Positions 45,801 through 55,294 are shown, counted from the first letter of the stretch. The stretch: 64,000 nucleotides of DNA from Spirosoma sp. (GCF_026391055.1 NZ_JAPLET010000016.1:1-64000), one strand, 5' to 3'. The notes: generated from the letters alone by a model not told the origin. Numbers and translations are program-made.

Positions 45801-45882
45801 TGACAATGAAGGCAATAAAGCAAATCAGATAGGCAAGCCGATACCCCCGGCTCCAATCTTTCCAGAAAAATAAGGATGACAT
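42865..45882 (-). CDS. Large polytopic membrane protein with TPR C-terminus
   Basis: A 1005-residue protein. Residues about 15-420 hold roughly eleven membrane helices (LAYLICFIAFIVSIVLFAVAW, LATAFLSAICLAFVLLLSAI, GMPVLLVFSIGFIFFIATEII, VAGVFGIAVLLASGGLITF). Residues about 430-1005 are TPR repeats in the periplasm or cytoplasm (GLGDVYTATGEPQSANAFYQLALEQEF, NLGYLYARTSVADSAYYYLKSA, LAPLNARIVTAAAQLDQQQKKFQPAYELVLTAL). It leads an operon with the LURP-like and ABC ATPase genes. The design recalls membrane-bound assembly or polymer-export scaffolds, but I do not recognise the family. Confidence 0.8.
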   Translation of the reverse strand: MSSLFFWKDWSRGYRLAYLICFIAFIVSIVLFAVAWIRGLSNVVRWDVLSELNELPIIQHTFSDGLLDYSVKGKAYAVSEQFIAGAMQTHPGLATAFLSAICLAFVLLLSAITRFDRIRYLVSMGILILGLAFFRWEMLGLPGLGGNYLFLLLTFVFGSVSYYFHAFRADQLIPVRLVTFGLLMAAVALAIGALSPVKFPALVVVSYGMPVLLVFSIGFIFFIATEIIAGLVWLTSAGRSEGDVPVGQRRVLGLNNFLFISALYLVNLILIWLKNTKSIDWDVLAISPFILYLISVVLGVWGFRRLVQQQDSISFRDAGAYLYAGLALITTLTITYAFATANDPLVEMFEDVIVYTHLAMGVVFIAYILINFLPIYTENLPVYRILYKPKRLELSLFRVAGVFGIAVLLASGGLITFRQGVAGYYNGLGDVYTATGEPQSANAFYQLALEQEFQNHKSNYALASLAVAQNNQTAAAFFYQQALLKQPQPQDYAGLSQTYLQTNLFFEAVKTLQRGIRAFPKNGELQNNLGYLYARTSVADSAYYYLKSATGLAAKSEVPEANLLSFYVRNPKVLAADSSLIKTSRDLSYESYQSNVLALRLLTQADTTQPQKPNWLATEQVEAGLSVGRFASLYNYTLATKRADTSLTSLLLRLSADPVNQDFTDDLLLARAVAEYTNHNHPAAFSLMSQLAEGDDKNGPAYRSLTGLWLMEQGLYRKAAETFGYNTDTTSIYFHAMALTKANDPALAQPLWEAVAKSDPAVAALKEVLYQERKPQTDLEKAFYATYRTDDPNRGAYWETVQEPSLKTVAGVALTNDFLDQLQWRNAQLVLSGLPNSKQVSPVATSLRNVVAIRLSAFRRSVGSAETMAREFILPHYQAERDYWLGQTYERTRRIAQARQAYRQALALAPLNARIVTAAAQLDQQQKKFQPAYELVLTALPFNEDNADLLKTYVMLCLELSLPDYAENGLAKLQSATTLADYQAFVLTYQGKLASIEKNKEKFLQ

Positions 45883-45952
45883 GAAAGAGAAACGTAGTTA
45901 AAGGCGGGTTAGTGCCTACGGTCACCTCCTACAAGTCGTACTGGGTAATCAC

Positions 45953-47341
45953 TTACTGCTGTCCGCCACTGATACCCGACACAACAGGAACCAGATTTGT
46001 AGTAGCCAGGCAGGGGCTTGCCAGAATTTTGGCATCTAGCGGAACACGCCACCGCATAGCCCCCGATGTAGTACTGAGGCAATAAAGACTGGCATCCTGA
46101 CCACCGAAATAAACAAACCCATTGTAGACGATAGCACTTGAACTGATGATACCGCCTGTACCGAATTTCCAGCGCAACATCCCGGTGGCGGCATCCAGCG
46201 AATAAAAAGTCTTGTCTTCAACACCAACATAAACAGCCCCATCGGCAACGGTCGCGCTGGCGCTTATACGGCCACTCGCGCTAAATTTCCAGCGTTGCTT
46301 ACCCGTAGCTACATCGAGCGCATAAAAGGTGTAATCATCACTGCCGATGTATACGATTCCATTAGCAACGGTGGGGCTGGATGTCACAGGACCACCCGTG
46401 CTGAATTTCCATTTGAGGGCTCCTGAAGCGGCATCAATAGCGTACAGGTTGTAATCGTTGGTACCGATATAAACGACTCCCCCCACCACGGCCGGACTGG
46501 ATGTAATTTTATCTCCTGCGCTGAATTTCCACCGCTGCGAACCCGTAGCTGCATCGAGGGCATATAACGTCTGATCTTTGCTACCTGCATAAACCAGCCC
46601 ATTGGCCACAACCGGGCTGGATGTAACCCCGCCCGCCGTGCTGAATTTCCAGCGTTGAACACCCGTCAACAGATTGATTGCATACAGATTCTGGTCTTCA
46701 CCACCCACAAACACCGTAGTACCTGAAACCACCGGGCTCGACAGAATGCTGTTTCCCGTACTAATCTTCCATTTCTGAGCACCTGTCAGCGCGTCAAAAG
46801 CGTGAACATTGCCGTTTTCACTACCTACAAACGCCATGCCTGCCGCTACATAGGCACTCGACGAGATAGACGAGCCGGTTGACGTCCGCCACTTTATGGC
46901 GCCCGTCCCCCCATCAATAGCAAAGAAGTTGCCCACTGCATTACCAATGTATACCAGCGAGCCGCCATTGACGATAGTACTGGCCACACTAGCTGTAACA
47001 GTATAAGAGCGAATTAACCCATCCATGCCTGTAACGGTGTACGATACTGGCTTGCTAAAATCTTGGGCTACTGCCGAAGCTGGTGCTACAATTGCGCCAG
47101 GCGACAGCGTAATACCGGGTACCAATTTGGTTAAGTCCGACCCGGCCGGTACGGTCGCTCTGATACTATAAATAACGGAGTCGATAACACCTATAGCCGT
47201 CGGCGTTACATTGGTGAAGGCGAATGACTCAATAGACTTACCCGTTGTTACAGGCTGGCTATCAATAGACGTTTTACAGGCTGAAACCAGCAGAATAAAA
47301 CCGGTCAGCCCTAATAGTGAGGTAGATAAAGTCCGAAACAT
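45953..47341 (-). CDS. PQQ-repeat beta-propeller lipoprotein
   Basis: A 462-residue protein from ATG 47341, which gives a lipoprotein signal (GFILLVSAC). Residues about 25-110 form an Ig-like domain resembling DUF5018 (SFAFTNVTPTAIG ... YTVTGMDGLIRSYTVTA). The rest is eight PQQ-like blades of about 40 residues, each close to LYALDAATGSQRWKFS and SSPVVANGLVYAGS. The DNA repeats itself with about 120-nt periodicity, so the blades amplified recently or are kept alike by conversion. Such proteins may bind quinones, or act like BamB as scaffolds; the conserved W-x-G contacts for PQQ are not evident. An inverted repeat (47390-47428) lies upstream. Confidence 0.85.
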   Translation of the reverse strand: MFRTLSTSLLGLTGFILLVSACKTSIDSQPVTTGKSIESFAFTNVTPTAIGVIDSVIYSIRATVPAGSDLTKLVPGITLSPGAIVAPASAVAQDFSKPVSYTVTGMDGLIRSYTVTASVASTIVNGGSLVYIGNAVGNFFAIDGGTGAIKWRTSTGSSISSSAYVAAGMAFVGSENGNVHAFDALTGAQKWKISTGNSILSSPVVSGTTVFVGGEDQNLYAINLLTGVQRWKFSTAGGVTSSPVVANGLVYAGSKDQTLYALDAATGSQRWKFSAGDKITSSPAVVGGVVYIGTNDYNLYAIDAASGALKWKFSTGGPVTSSPTVANGIVYIGSDDYTFYALDVATGKQRWKFSASGRISASATVADGAVYVGVEDKTFYSLDAATGMLRWKFGTGGIISSSAIVYNGFVYFGGQDASLYCLSTTSGAMRWRVPLDAKILASPCLATTNLVPVVSGISGGQQ

Positions 47342-47389
47342 AGGCACAGCATAGAATAGTGAGCGGACAGAATAGTCCATACATAATCA

Positions 47390-47428
47390 ATGTTTTCTAA
47401 CACACATTAATTAAGTGTCAGAAAACAT
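47390..47428. repeat. Inverted repeat upstream of the PQQ-repeat gene
   Basis: Arms 47390-47403 and 47415-47428 (ATGTTTTCTAACAC against its complement, one mismatch) with an 11-nt spacer. It lies 48 nt upstream of the PQQ gene and 75 nt downstream of malQ. It could be an operator or a weak terminator; no T-run follows. Confidence 0.5.
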
Positions 47429-47503
47429 CAATAAGTAACCCAGCATTTATAGTGCCAAACTCGTTTTATTGGTAGACAAACCGCTTACATCAAGGCATGT
47501 CTT

Positions 47504-49078
47504 CTACCCTCTGCCGGTCATCTTTGTAAGCCGCAACAGTTTAGCCGCCACCTCATCGGTGAGTTGATCGGGTTGCAGCCGCCATTGCCAGCTTCGACCG
47601 CCCAGGCCGGGCGTGTTCATCCGGTGAGTTTCATCGAGGTTCAACACATCCTGAATGGGCATAATGGCCAAACGAGCCACTGACTGCATCGTAAGCCGGC
47701 ACACTTGGTCGACTACATTCTTCTCGGTTACTTTAATACCCAGATAATCATTCATCCGCTGGCGATGAAGCTTGTCAAGCTCCCGATACCAGCCTAAGGT
47801 TGTGTTGTTGTCATGCGTGCCGGAATAGACGACAAAGTTTTCTGCATGATTATGTACCGCATACGTCGAGGTAGGCATATCGGCACCAAAGCCAAACTGA
47901 ACAACCCGCATACCCGGTATACCGTAATGCCGGAGATAAGGCTGAATATCGGCGGCCTTCGCCCCGAGATCTTCAGCAATAATGGGGAGCTGAACGAACT
48001 GCCGGTGCATGGCATGCATGAATGACTCGATGGGTGCTTTGACCCACTCACCTACTTTGGCCGTTGGTTCGCTGGCCGGGATTTCCCAATACACGGCGAA
48101 GCCCAGAAAATGGTCGAGTCGGGTCAGGCTATAAAGCGACATCTGATGCCGCAGCCGACGCATCCACCAGGTAAAGCCAGTGCGTTCGTGCTCAGCCCAA
48201 TCATAAATGGGATTACCCCAGCGCTGTCCATCCTCACTGAAATAATCCGGCGGGGCACCGGCAACAAATAACGGCTGAAAATTTTCGTCCAGCTTAAACA
48301 GCTCCGGGTTTGCCCATACATCAGCGCTGTTGAACTGAACGTAAATCGGGATATCGCCAATCAGGTGAATCTTCCGGGTGTAACAATAAGCGGCCAGTTC
48401 ATTCCATTGCCGCAAAAAGAAATACTGAAGTACCTTAATAACCTCAATCTCATCCTGTAACAAGGTGGCCTGCCGGGCCAGAGCGTCCGGCTCACGACGC
48501 ACAACTTCGGTAGGCCAGCGTACCCACACAGGTTCCTTCGTTGACTCCTGCAAAGCCGTAAAGAGCGCGTAATCATTTAGCCAATCAGCCTGCCAGGCGC
48601 AAAAGCGGTCATAGTCGCTACGCTGGGCTGGTGTAGCATCCTGCAAAAATGTTTTAGCCGCCTGGGTCAACAGGGGTTGTTTCTTAATCCAGGCCGCGTG
48701 GAGCGTAGAAGGTACCGACAAGCTCAGCGCCGGTTCCATATCCCTGTCATCGTCAGACGAAGGTTCGGAAACACGTACATTCTGAATAGGTTGTTCGTTA
48801 AATACCGCCAGATCGTCGCCACTTAATAAATTTTCGTCGGCCAATTTCTCCAGACTAATCATCAATATATTGCCGGCAAAGGCTGATGGACTACTGTACG
48901 GGGAGAATCCGGAACCGGGATCAACGGGTGTGAGTGGTAAAATCTGCCAGTAGGTTTGCCCGGAAGCTTCCAGGAAATCGGCGAACCGGTACGCTTCGGG
49001 GCCTAAATCGCCGACGCCATGCGCCGAGGGTAACGAAGTAATATGAAGCAGTAAACCACTTGAGCGTTGTTGAAGCAT
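47504..49078 (-). CDS. malQ: 4-alpha-glucanotransferase (amylomaltase)
   Basis: A 524-residue glycoside hydrolase family 77 enzyme that transfers maltodextrin chains and is used in glycogen and maltose metabolism. The start at ATG 49078 gives the family N-terminus RSSGLLLHITSLPSAHGVGDLG. Motifs include YWQILPLTPVDPGSGFSPYSSPSAFAGN, LIGDIPIYVQFNSADVW, the nucleophile region TRLDHFLGFAVYWEIP, the acid/base and substrate parts IIAEDLGAK, and YSGTHDNNTTLGWY. Upstream in-frame codons (to 49198) lack family similarity. The gene is alone on the minus strand with no glycogen genes adjacent. Confidence 0.95.
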   Translation of the reverse strand: MLQQRSSGLLLHITSLPSAHGVGDLGPEAYRFADFLEASGQTYWQILPLTPVDPGSGFSPYSSPSAFAGNILMISLEKLADENLLSGDDLAVFNEQPIQNVRVSEPSSDDDRDMEPALSLSVPSTLHAAWIKKQPLLTQAAKTFLQDATPAQRSDYDRFCAWQADWLNDYALFTALQESTKEPVWVRWPTEVVRREPDALARQATLLQDEIEVIKVLQYFFLRQWNELAAYCYTRKIHLIGDIPIYVQFNSADVWANPELFKLDENFQPLFVAGAPPDYFSEDGQRWGNPIYDWAEHERTGFTWWMRRLRHQMSLYSLTRLDHFLGFAVYWEIPASEPTAKVGEWVKAPIESFMHAMHRQFVQLPIIAEDLGAKAADIQPYLRHYGIPGMRVVQFGFGADMPTSTYAVHNHAENFVVYSGTHDNNTTLGWYRELDKLHRQRMNDYLGIKVTEKNVVDQVCRLTMQSVARLAIMPIQDVLNLDETHRMNTPGLGGRSWQWRLQPDQLTDEVAAKLLRLTKMTGRG

Positions 49079-49295
49079 GAAAAAGAATCGTTGAGTCGAA
49101 AGGTATCCGTCGATTGCGAGCCGTTTTAGGTCAACTATTGCCTGATTATGCTTGACTACTAACTGACCGCCAACGGCTACCGACTTGTTTTTGTACAAAT
49201 CTGCTCCAGACCGCTTTTGTTCAGTTTTTATCGTAAAAACCTTATTGCCAAATGCATTCCCAGCTTAATCAACTAGAAAATGACTGGACTCTTCC

Positions 49296-49326
49296 TTGAC
49301 CTTACGCGGTTTTTCTCCTACTTTTG
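49296..49326 (+). promoter_or_regulatory. Predicted promoter of atpD
   Basis: TTG at 49296-49298 and TACTTTTG at 49319-49326, 20 nt apart, give the best -33/-7 match in the window. The leader to the atpD ATG is about 42 nt. Confidence 0.65.
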
Positions 49327-49353
49327 CAGTCCCAAACAATGGGCAACTTTTAA

Positions 49354-50901
<1,548 letters not shown>

Positions 50902-50909
50902 TTGCCTGT

Positions 50910-50957
50910 CTCCGTGTACGTTTGCATTAAAGGAACTTACTGTAAATGTACACGGAG
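50910..50957. repeat. Inverted repeat just after atpD
   Basis: Arms 50910-50926 and 50941-50957 pair over 17 nt with two mismatches (core CTCCGTGTAC) around a 14-nt loop. It begins 8 nt after the atpD stop. No T-run follows, so partial termination or 3'-end protection of atpD mRNA is more likely than full termination. Confidence 0.65.
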
Positions 50958-51009
50958 TACAATCCTTCCTCCAGTCAAATTAGTGAAATAATTCAAACAC
51001 ACTTGTTTT

Positions 51010-51702
51010 ATGAAAACGATTCGATTGAGGGTGGGATTAACCCTTTTGTCCGTTGGTCTCACAGCAGCAACGATTGCCCCGGCCCAGATTACGGTGCCAA
51101 CTGCCCCCGTAACGTCACCAACAGTTGGTGGAGCGATTAAGGATTCGGCCGTTACGCCTGGTTCGTCGGCAACGATGGTTCAGGAAAATGCCAATGCAGC
51201 CACGGCTCATTTAGACAATGCTGTAGCTGCCCTTGGGAAGGGCGATAAAGCAACTACTACGCAGGAACTCCAGACCGGGATTTCGGCACTGGAAGCAGAA
51301 GCGCAGCAGCAACCAACTTCGTTTAAAGACAAGCTGATGGCTCAGGCTGGCAAATTAAAAGCTTTACTCCCGCTCATTCCAACCGGTGCGTTAGGAAGTG
51401 GTGTGTTAGTTAAAGCCGTTAGTCTGGCTAAACTGGCTTCTGGCGGCAATCAGCTTGAAGGCATTCTGACAGCAGGATCTCTGATCGGTAAAGGCAGTCA
51501 GCTAACCGGCGGTTTATCAAACATTGGGGGTGCCTTGTCGGTGTTGGGTGGTAGCAGTGCTACTACCGGTCAGTCGCTGATATCAACCGCTATGGCCACC
51601 ATTGGCAAGCTGAATCAGGGTGGCCTGATAGCCAAAGCCGCCGAACCCGCGGCCAAAAGTCAGATCGGCAGCGTACTTAATTTTGTAAAAGGAGCCTTAT
51701 AA
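51010..51702 (+). CDS. Exported Ala/Gly-rich protein of unknown function between atpD and atpC
   Basis: A 230-residue protein with a signal peptide (LTLLSVGLTAATIAPAQ). The mature part is rich in Ala, Gly, Ser and Thr, mostly helical in character: NAATAHLDNAVAALGKGDKATTTQELQTGISALEAEAQ, then Gly-rich segments (TGALGSGVLVKAVSLAKLASGGNQLEG, LIGKGSQLTGGLSNIGGALSVLGG). No cysteine or catalytic motif is visible. It lies between atpD and atpC on the same strand, 108 nt after atpD and 76 nt before atpC, and both spacers contain inverted repeats. Nothing in it suggests a part in ATP synthase. Confidence 0.75.
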   Translation: MKTIRLRVGLTLLSVGLTAATIAPAQITVPTAPVTSPTVGGAIKDSAVTPGSSATMVQENANAATAHLDNAVAALGKGDKATTTQELQTGISALEAEAQQQPTSFKDKLMAQAGKLKALLPLIPTGALGSGVLVKAVSLAKLASGGNQLEGILTAGSLIGKGSQLTGGLSNIGGALSVLGGSSATTGQSLISTAMATIGKLNQGGLIAKAAEPAAKSQIGSVLNFVKGAL

Positions 51703-51710
51703 AAAAATGA

Positions 51711-51777
51711 ATAATGTACAATGAATAATACTACCAATCGATTCATTATACATTAGCCATTATTCATTGTACATTAT
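51711..51777. repeat. Inverted repeat spanning the spacer before atpC
   Basis: Arms 51711-51729 and 51759-51777 are exact 19-nt inverted copies (ATAATGTACAATGAATAAT) with a 29-nt spacer that holds a further partial copy. The left arm begins 8 nt after the upstream stop and the right arm ends one base before the atpC ATG. It shares AATGTACAATG with the repeat before tRNA-Pro. Confidence 0.85.
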
Positions 51778-51778
51778 C

Positions 51779-52024
51779 ATGACACTAGATATCATTACTC
51801 CCGATCGTAAAGTCTTCTCCGGCGAGGCTACGGCTGTTACATTTCCGGGCAGCGAAGGTCAATTTCAGGTTCTGAATAACCATGCTCCGCTGGTGAGCAC
51901 GCTGGACAAAGGTCAGGTTGTTGTGCAGACGGCCTCAGGTCAGCAAACTTTTACCGTCGATGGTGGTGTAGTCGAAGTACTTCAGAATAGAGTACTTGTA
52001 CTTGCCGAAGCCATAGTTGCCTAG
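51779..52024 (+). CDS. atpC: ATP synthase F1 subunit epsilon, short form
   Basis: An 81-residue protein starting at ATG 51779 (an in-frame start upstream lies inside the repeat). It has the N-terminal beta sandwich of subunit epsilon: MTLDIITPDRKVFSGEATAVTFPGSEGQFQVLNNHAPLVSTLDKG, ending VDGGVVEVLQNRVLVLAEAIVA. The C-terminal helical hairpin that inhibits ATP hydrolysis is absent, as in other Bacteroidota. Its start codon directly abuts a long stem, which could limit translation. Confidence 0.95.
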   Translation: MTLDIITPDRKVFSGEATAVTFPGSEGQFQVLNNHAPLVSTLDKGQVVVQTASGQQTFTVDGGVVEVLQNRVLVLAEAIVA

Positions 52025-52045
52025 AGGATTTACTCTTTTTGACAT

Positions 52046-52083
52046 AAAAGCGATTCACTTACACCAGGTGGACCGCTTTTTTT
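52046..52083 (+). terminator. Intrinsic terminator after atpC
   Basis: AAAAGCG pairs with CGCTTTT at the base of an imperfect hairpin ending in seven T residues, 22 nt after atpC. Confidence 0.7.
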
Positions 52084-52135
52084 ATTGCCACTTCATCATT
52101 TACCAGTTACTTTGTTACCGACTCCAGGTACAACC

Positions 52136-52753
52136 ATGACCAAAAAACCGTTTATCGTTGGTATCACCGGCGGCAGTGCTTCGGGAAAAACGTCTTTTTT
52201 AAAAGGGGTTCTCAGTGCGTTCACAGAGGACCAGATCTGCCTGATTTCACAGGATAATTACTACCTGAGCCGCGACATGATTCCGGTCGACGATCAGGGA
52301 ATACATAATTTCGATCTGCCCGAAACGATCAACCATCATCTCTACGCCGAGCACATCGGTCAGCTGCGTAATGGTGAAACCGTCATACAAAAGGAATACA
52401 CGTTCAACAACCCGAACATCGTCCCAAAAATGTTGACGTTCCATCCGGCCCCCATCATCGTGGTCGAGGGTATATTCGTATTCCACTTCCGTGAACTAGC
52501 CGACCAGATGGATCTAAAAATATTCATCGACGCCAAGAACAGCATCAAACTCGAACGCCGGGTTAAACGCGACGCCGAAGAGCGCGGCTACGACCTCGAT
52601 GATGTGATGTACCGCTGGAAATACCACGTAAAACCCACCTACCGGCAGTTTATCAAGCCTTACCGCGCCGAAGCCGACATTGTCATTCCCAATAACAACC
52701 ATTACCAGAAAGGACTGAATGTAGTTATCGAATTTTTGAAAACGAAAGTATAA
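52136..52753 (+). CDS. udk: Uridine kinase
   Basis: A 205-residue kinase for uridine/cytidine salvage. The P-loop is GITGGSASGKTSF, followed by SQDNYYLSRD, NFDLPETINHHLY, PAPIIVVEGIFVFH and the LID region KLERRVKRDAEERGYDLDDVMYRW. The start at ATG 52136 fits the family; earlier in-frame codons do not. It follows atpC after a terminator and is probably transcribed separately. Confidence 0.93.
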   Translation: MTKKPFIVGITGGSASGKTSFLKGVLSAFTEDQICLISQDNYYLSRDMIPVDDQGIHNFDLPETINHHLYAEHIGQLRNGETVIQKEYTFNNPNIVPKMLTFHPAPIIVVEGIFVFHFRELADQMDLKIFIDAKNSIKLERRVKRDAEERGYDLDDVMYRWKYHVKPTYRQFIKPYRAEADIVIPNNNHYQKGLNVVIEFLKTKV

Positions 52754-52754
52754 C

Positions 52755-52780
52755 GTAGCGCGGGTTTCTACCCGCGCTAC
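52755..52780. terminator. Hairpin between convergent udk and reductase genes
   Basis: An 11-bp perfect G/C-rich stem (GTAGCGCGGGT and complement) with a 4-nt loop, overlapping the stop codon of the minus-strand gene. No T-run is present, so a terminator role is likely but not proven. Confidence 0.5.
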
Positions 52781-53832
52781 ACTTCTATTACCACCCCATC
52801 ACTTTCCGGGTAGCCGGTGCAGGTGAGCACCCAGCCTTCGCTCAAGTCGCGCTCGGTCAACACATCATTGATAGTCATGTGGATGCTGCCCGACGTACAA
52901 CGGGCTACACAGGTGGAGCAGCGTCCGCCCCGGCAACTGTAGGGCAACTTAATTCCCTCATCAAGAGCTGCCTGTAAAACAGATTTATAGGCCGGAACCT
53001 GGATCTCAACTTCACGAAGCTCTCCCTCTCGTTGCCGGATACGCAGCAAAACCGTTCGGTCCTGCGCCAGAGCAGGCGGGGGCGTCAACACAACTGGTTT
53101 AATGACGAAATCTTCCCGCCGAATCTGGTCGGATCGAAACCCGCTAAAGATAATAGTGAACTGCACCGTCCGCATATAATCGCCCGGCCCACAAATGTAG
53201 AACCGGAGCGTCTGTGGGTCCGATGTACCGACCAGGTCGGGCAGCAATCGTTCGAGCATGACGTTGTTGAGCCGCCCGCGAAGGCCATTCCAGTCGTCAG
53301 ACGGGTTGCTGAGCAAATAAATCAACCGGAATCGATTGGGGTATTGCGTCTGTAACTCGTCCAACTCGGTTCGAAAAATAATATTCGACTCACGGGGACT
53401 ACTGTATAGCAGGGTGACCCAGCGGCTCGGTTCCGTCCACAAAACCTCCTTTATAATGGCGAACAACGGCGTTATACCACTCCCTGCACCCAGAAGCACT
53501 AAATCGCCCACGGTCTGTTGATCAACTGTAAATCGCCCGGCGGGGTGCAGACTTTTCAGTTCATCGCCAACCTGTAGCGTATTAAGCAGATACCGGGATA
53601 TTTCGCCGTTTTCTACCCGTTTGATGGTCAGGCGAAGTGGCTCATCGGCCGCCGAACTAAGTGAATACGACCGCCGGACTTCATGCCCATTGTGAATAAG
53701 AATTAATGTCAGAAACTGTCCGGCCCGGTGCGGAACGGACCGCCCATCGACCGATTCCAGAAAGTAGCTTTTGGTGTCTGATGCTTCTGAATGAATACGC
53801 GTGATCCGCAGCGTAAGAAAATCGTCGGTCAT
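52777..53832 (-). CDS. PaaE-like ferredoxin-NAD(P) reductase
   Basis: A 351-residue flavin/iron-sulfur reductase. The FAD part has RRSYSLSSA, the NAD(P) part LGAGSGITPLFAIIKEV and FYICGPGDYMR, and the C-terminal plant-type [2Fe-2S] ferredoxin has LPYSCRGGRCSTCVARC followed by LTCTGYPES (four Cys ligands). The order FAD-NAD-[2Fe-2S] is that of PaaE and related reductases that feed electrons to a monooxygenase. No oxygenase or phenylacetate genes are nearby, so its partner is unknown. A minus-strand -7-like element (TAGTTTTG, complement of 53852-53859) lies 20 nt upstream. Confidence 0.9.
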   Translation of the reverse strand: MTDDFLTLRITRIHSEASDTKSYFLESVDGRSVPHRAGQFLTLILIHNGHEVRRSYSLSSAADEPLRLTIKRVENGEISRYLLNTLQVGDELKSLHPAGRFTVDQQTVGDLVLLGAGSGITPLFAIIKEVLWTEPSRWVTLLYSSPRESNIIFRTELDELQTQYPNRFRLIYLLSNPSDDWNGLRGRLNNVMLERLLPDLVGTSDPQTLRFYICGPGDYMRTVQFTIIFSGFRSDQIRREDFVIKPVVLTPPPALAQDRTVLLRIRQREGELREVEIQVPAYKSVLQAALDEGIKLPYSCRGGRCSTCVARCTSGSIHMTINDVLTERDLSEGWVLTCTGYPESDGVVIEV

Positions 53833-53851
53833 GAACAGGTCTGCTTTATAC

Positions 53852-53859
53852 CAAAACTA
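53852..53859 (-). promoter_or_regulatory. Predicted -7 element of the reductase gene
   Basis: CAAAACTA on the plus strand is TAGTTTTG on the minus strand, matching TAnnTTTG 20 nt before the start. No -33 partner was found. Confidence 0.4.
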
Positions 53860-54040
53860 ATCAAATGAGGGCGGATGTTTGAAAGCCCGGTTGATTTACT
53901 GAAATTCGCCCCGTTGCTGACATCATCTGTTTATGGTACAGCAATCGTTAAGAGTCACCGTCGTATAAGGGTGTTGTTACTGAAGCGTGACATTTTACCC
54001 TGATTCAGTGTTTACTATAAAATCGCTTTTAATCTTACTA

Positions 54041-55030
54041 ATGGAAGCACTCCTGGAAGAAGTTCAGCGCGTTGGGTACGTCAACAAACCCGTTGCGGAA
54101 GACATAGATTTAGTGGCCGAAATTAACCGGCTCAAGAAAGAGAAAAATGCCGTTATCCTGGCCCACTATTATGTAGACGGAGCCATTCAGGATATTGCCG
54201 ACTACATTGGCGACAGCCTCGGCCTCTCCCAACAGGCAGCCGCTACCCCCGCTGATATGATCGTCTTCTGTGGCGTCCATTTCATGGGTGAAACGGCCAA
54301 GGTTTTATCACCCGAGAAAAAAGTCGTTATCCCTGACCTTAACGCGGGTTGCTCCCTCGCCGATTCGGCTCCTGCGGATAAATTTGCGGCTTTTAAAGCC
54401 CAATACCCCGACCACATCGTACTCTCGTACATCAACTGCTCGGCCGAAATTAAGGCCTTGTCCGATATTATAGTTACCTCGTCCAACGCACTGAAGATTG
54501 TCGAGAGCTTGCCGAAAGATCAAAAGATCATCTTTGCACCGGATGCCAACCTCGGCCGTTTCGTCTCGAAGAAAACCGGGCGCGACATGGTGCTATGGGA
54601 TGGCGCCTGCATCGTTCACATCGACATTTCGCTGGAGAAGCTGCATAAACTTCGGGCTGACTACCCCGAAGCCAAGTTCATTGCCCACCCCGAATGTCAG
54701 GAGCATATACTGAGTGAAGCCGATTATATAGGCTCAACAACGGCGCTGCTGAAATACGTAGTCGACAGCCCGGAGCAAACGTTTATTGTGGGTACCGAAG
54801 CGGGGATTCTGCACAAGATGCGGGAGGCCGCACCGCATAAGAAGATCATTCCGGCCCCGGCCAGCCAGAACAACACCTGCGCCTGTTCGGAGTGCCCGTA
54901 CATGAAGATGAACACCATGGAGAAGGTCTATAACGCCATGCTCTACGAACAGCCGGAAATTATTGTACCGGAAGATGTGCGACTGAAAGCGTACGAGTCG
55001 GTGGCACGGATGCTGGAGTTGAGTAACTAG
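54041..55030 (+). CDS. nadA: Quinolinate synthase
   Basis: A 329-residue enzyme that condenses iminoaspartate with dihydroxyacetone phosphate to quinolinate in NAD synthesis. The start at ATG 54041 gives a normal N-terminus ([12 protein letters not shown]); an in-frame GTG at 53987 would add an unrelated leader. Motifs include [75 protein letters not shown] and [17 protein letters not shown]. The cysteines in these segments supply the ligands of the [4Fe-4S] cluster. The partner nadB lies 630 nt downstream, separated by a toxin-antitoxin pair. Confidence 0.96.
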   Translation: MEALLEEVQRVGYVNKPVAEDIDLVAEINRLKKEKNAVILAHYYVDGAIQDIADYIGDSLGLSQQAAATPADMIVFCGVHFMGETAKVLSPEKKVVIPDLNAGCSLADSAPADKFAAFKAQYPDHIVLSYINCSAEIKALSDIIVTSSNALKIVESLPKDQKIIFAPDANLGRFVSKKTGRDMVLWDGACIVHIDISLEKLHKLRADYPEAKFIAHPECQEHILSEADYIGSTTALLKYVVDSPEQTFIVGTEAGILHKMREAAPHKKIIPAPASQNNTCACSECPYMKMNTMEKVYNAMLYEQPEIIVPEDVRLKAYESVARMLELSN

Positions 55031-55063
55031 TTATCTGACAAACCCTTAAACACCAAGAGAATT

Positions 55064-55294
55064 ATGAACTGGCGAGATTATATTGCTTCAGACCCAGCCA
55101 TTATGTTCGGCAAGCCTGTTATCAAGGGTACACGTATTCCAGTGGATTTGGTTTTGGAGAAACTTGGTAACGGTGAAACAATACCTCAGTTAGTAGCATC
55201 ATACCCACATGTTACAGAAGAAGGACTTTATGCCTGTCTGCTGTTCGCTTCGGAGACGATAAAAAACGAGGTTGTCTACGCCCATGCAGGATGA
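55064..55294 (+). CDS. DUF433 antitoxin
   Basis: A 76-residue protein of the DUF433 family: NWRDYIASDPAIMFGKPVIKGTRIPVDLVLEKLGNGETIPQLVASYPHVTEEGLYACLLFASE. It has the GKPVIKGTRIPV core and a winged-helix-like ending. DUF433 genes usually precede a DUF5615 (PIN-like) toxin. The last codons overlap the start of the toxin reading frame by 11 nt, the classical arrangement. It lies between nadA and nadB, 33 nt after nadA, on the same strand. Confidence 0.88.
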   Translation: MNWRDYIASDPAIMFGKPVIKGTRIPVDLVLEKLGNGETIPQLVASYPHVTEEGLYACLLFASETIKNEVVYAHAG

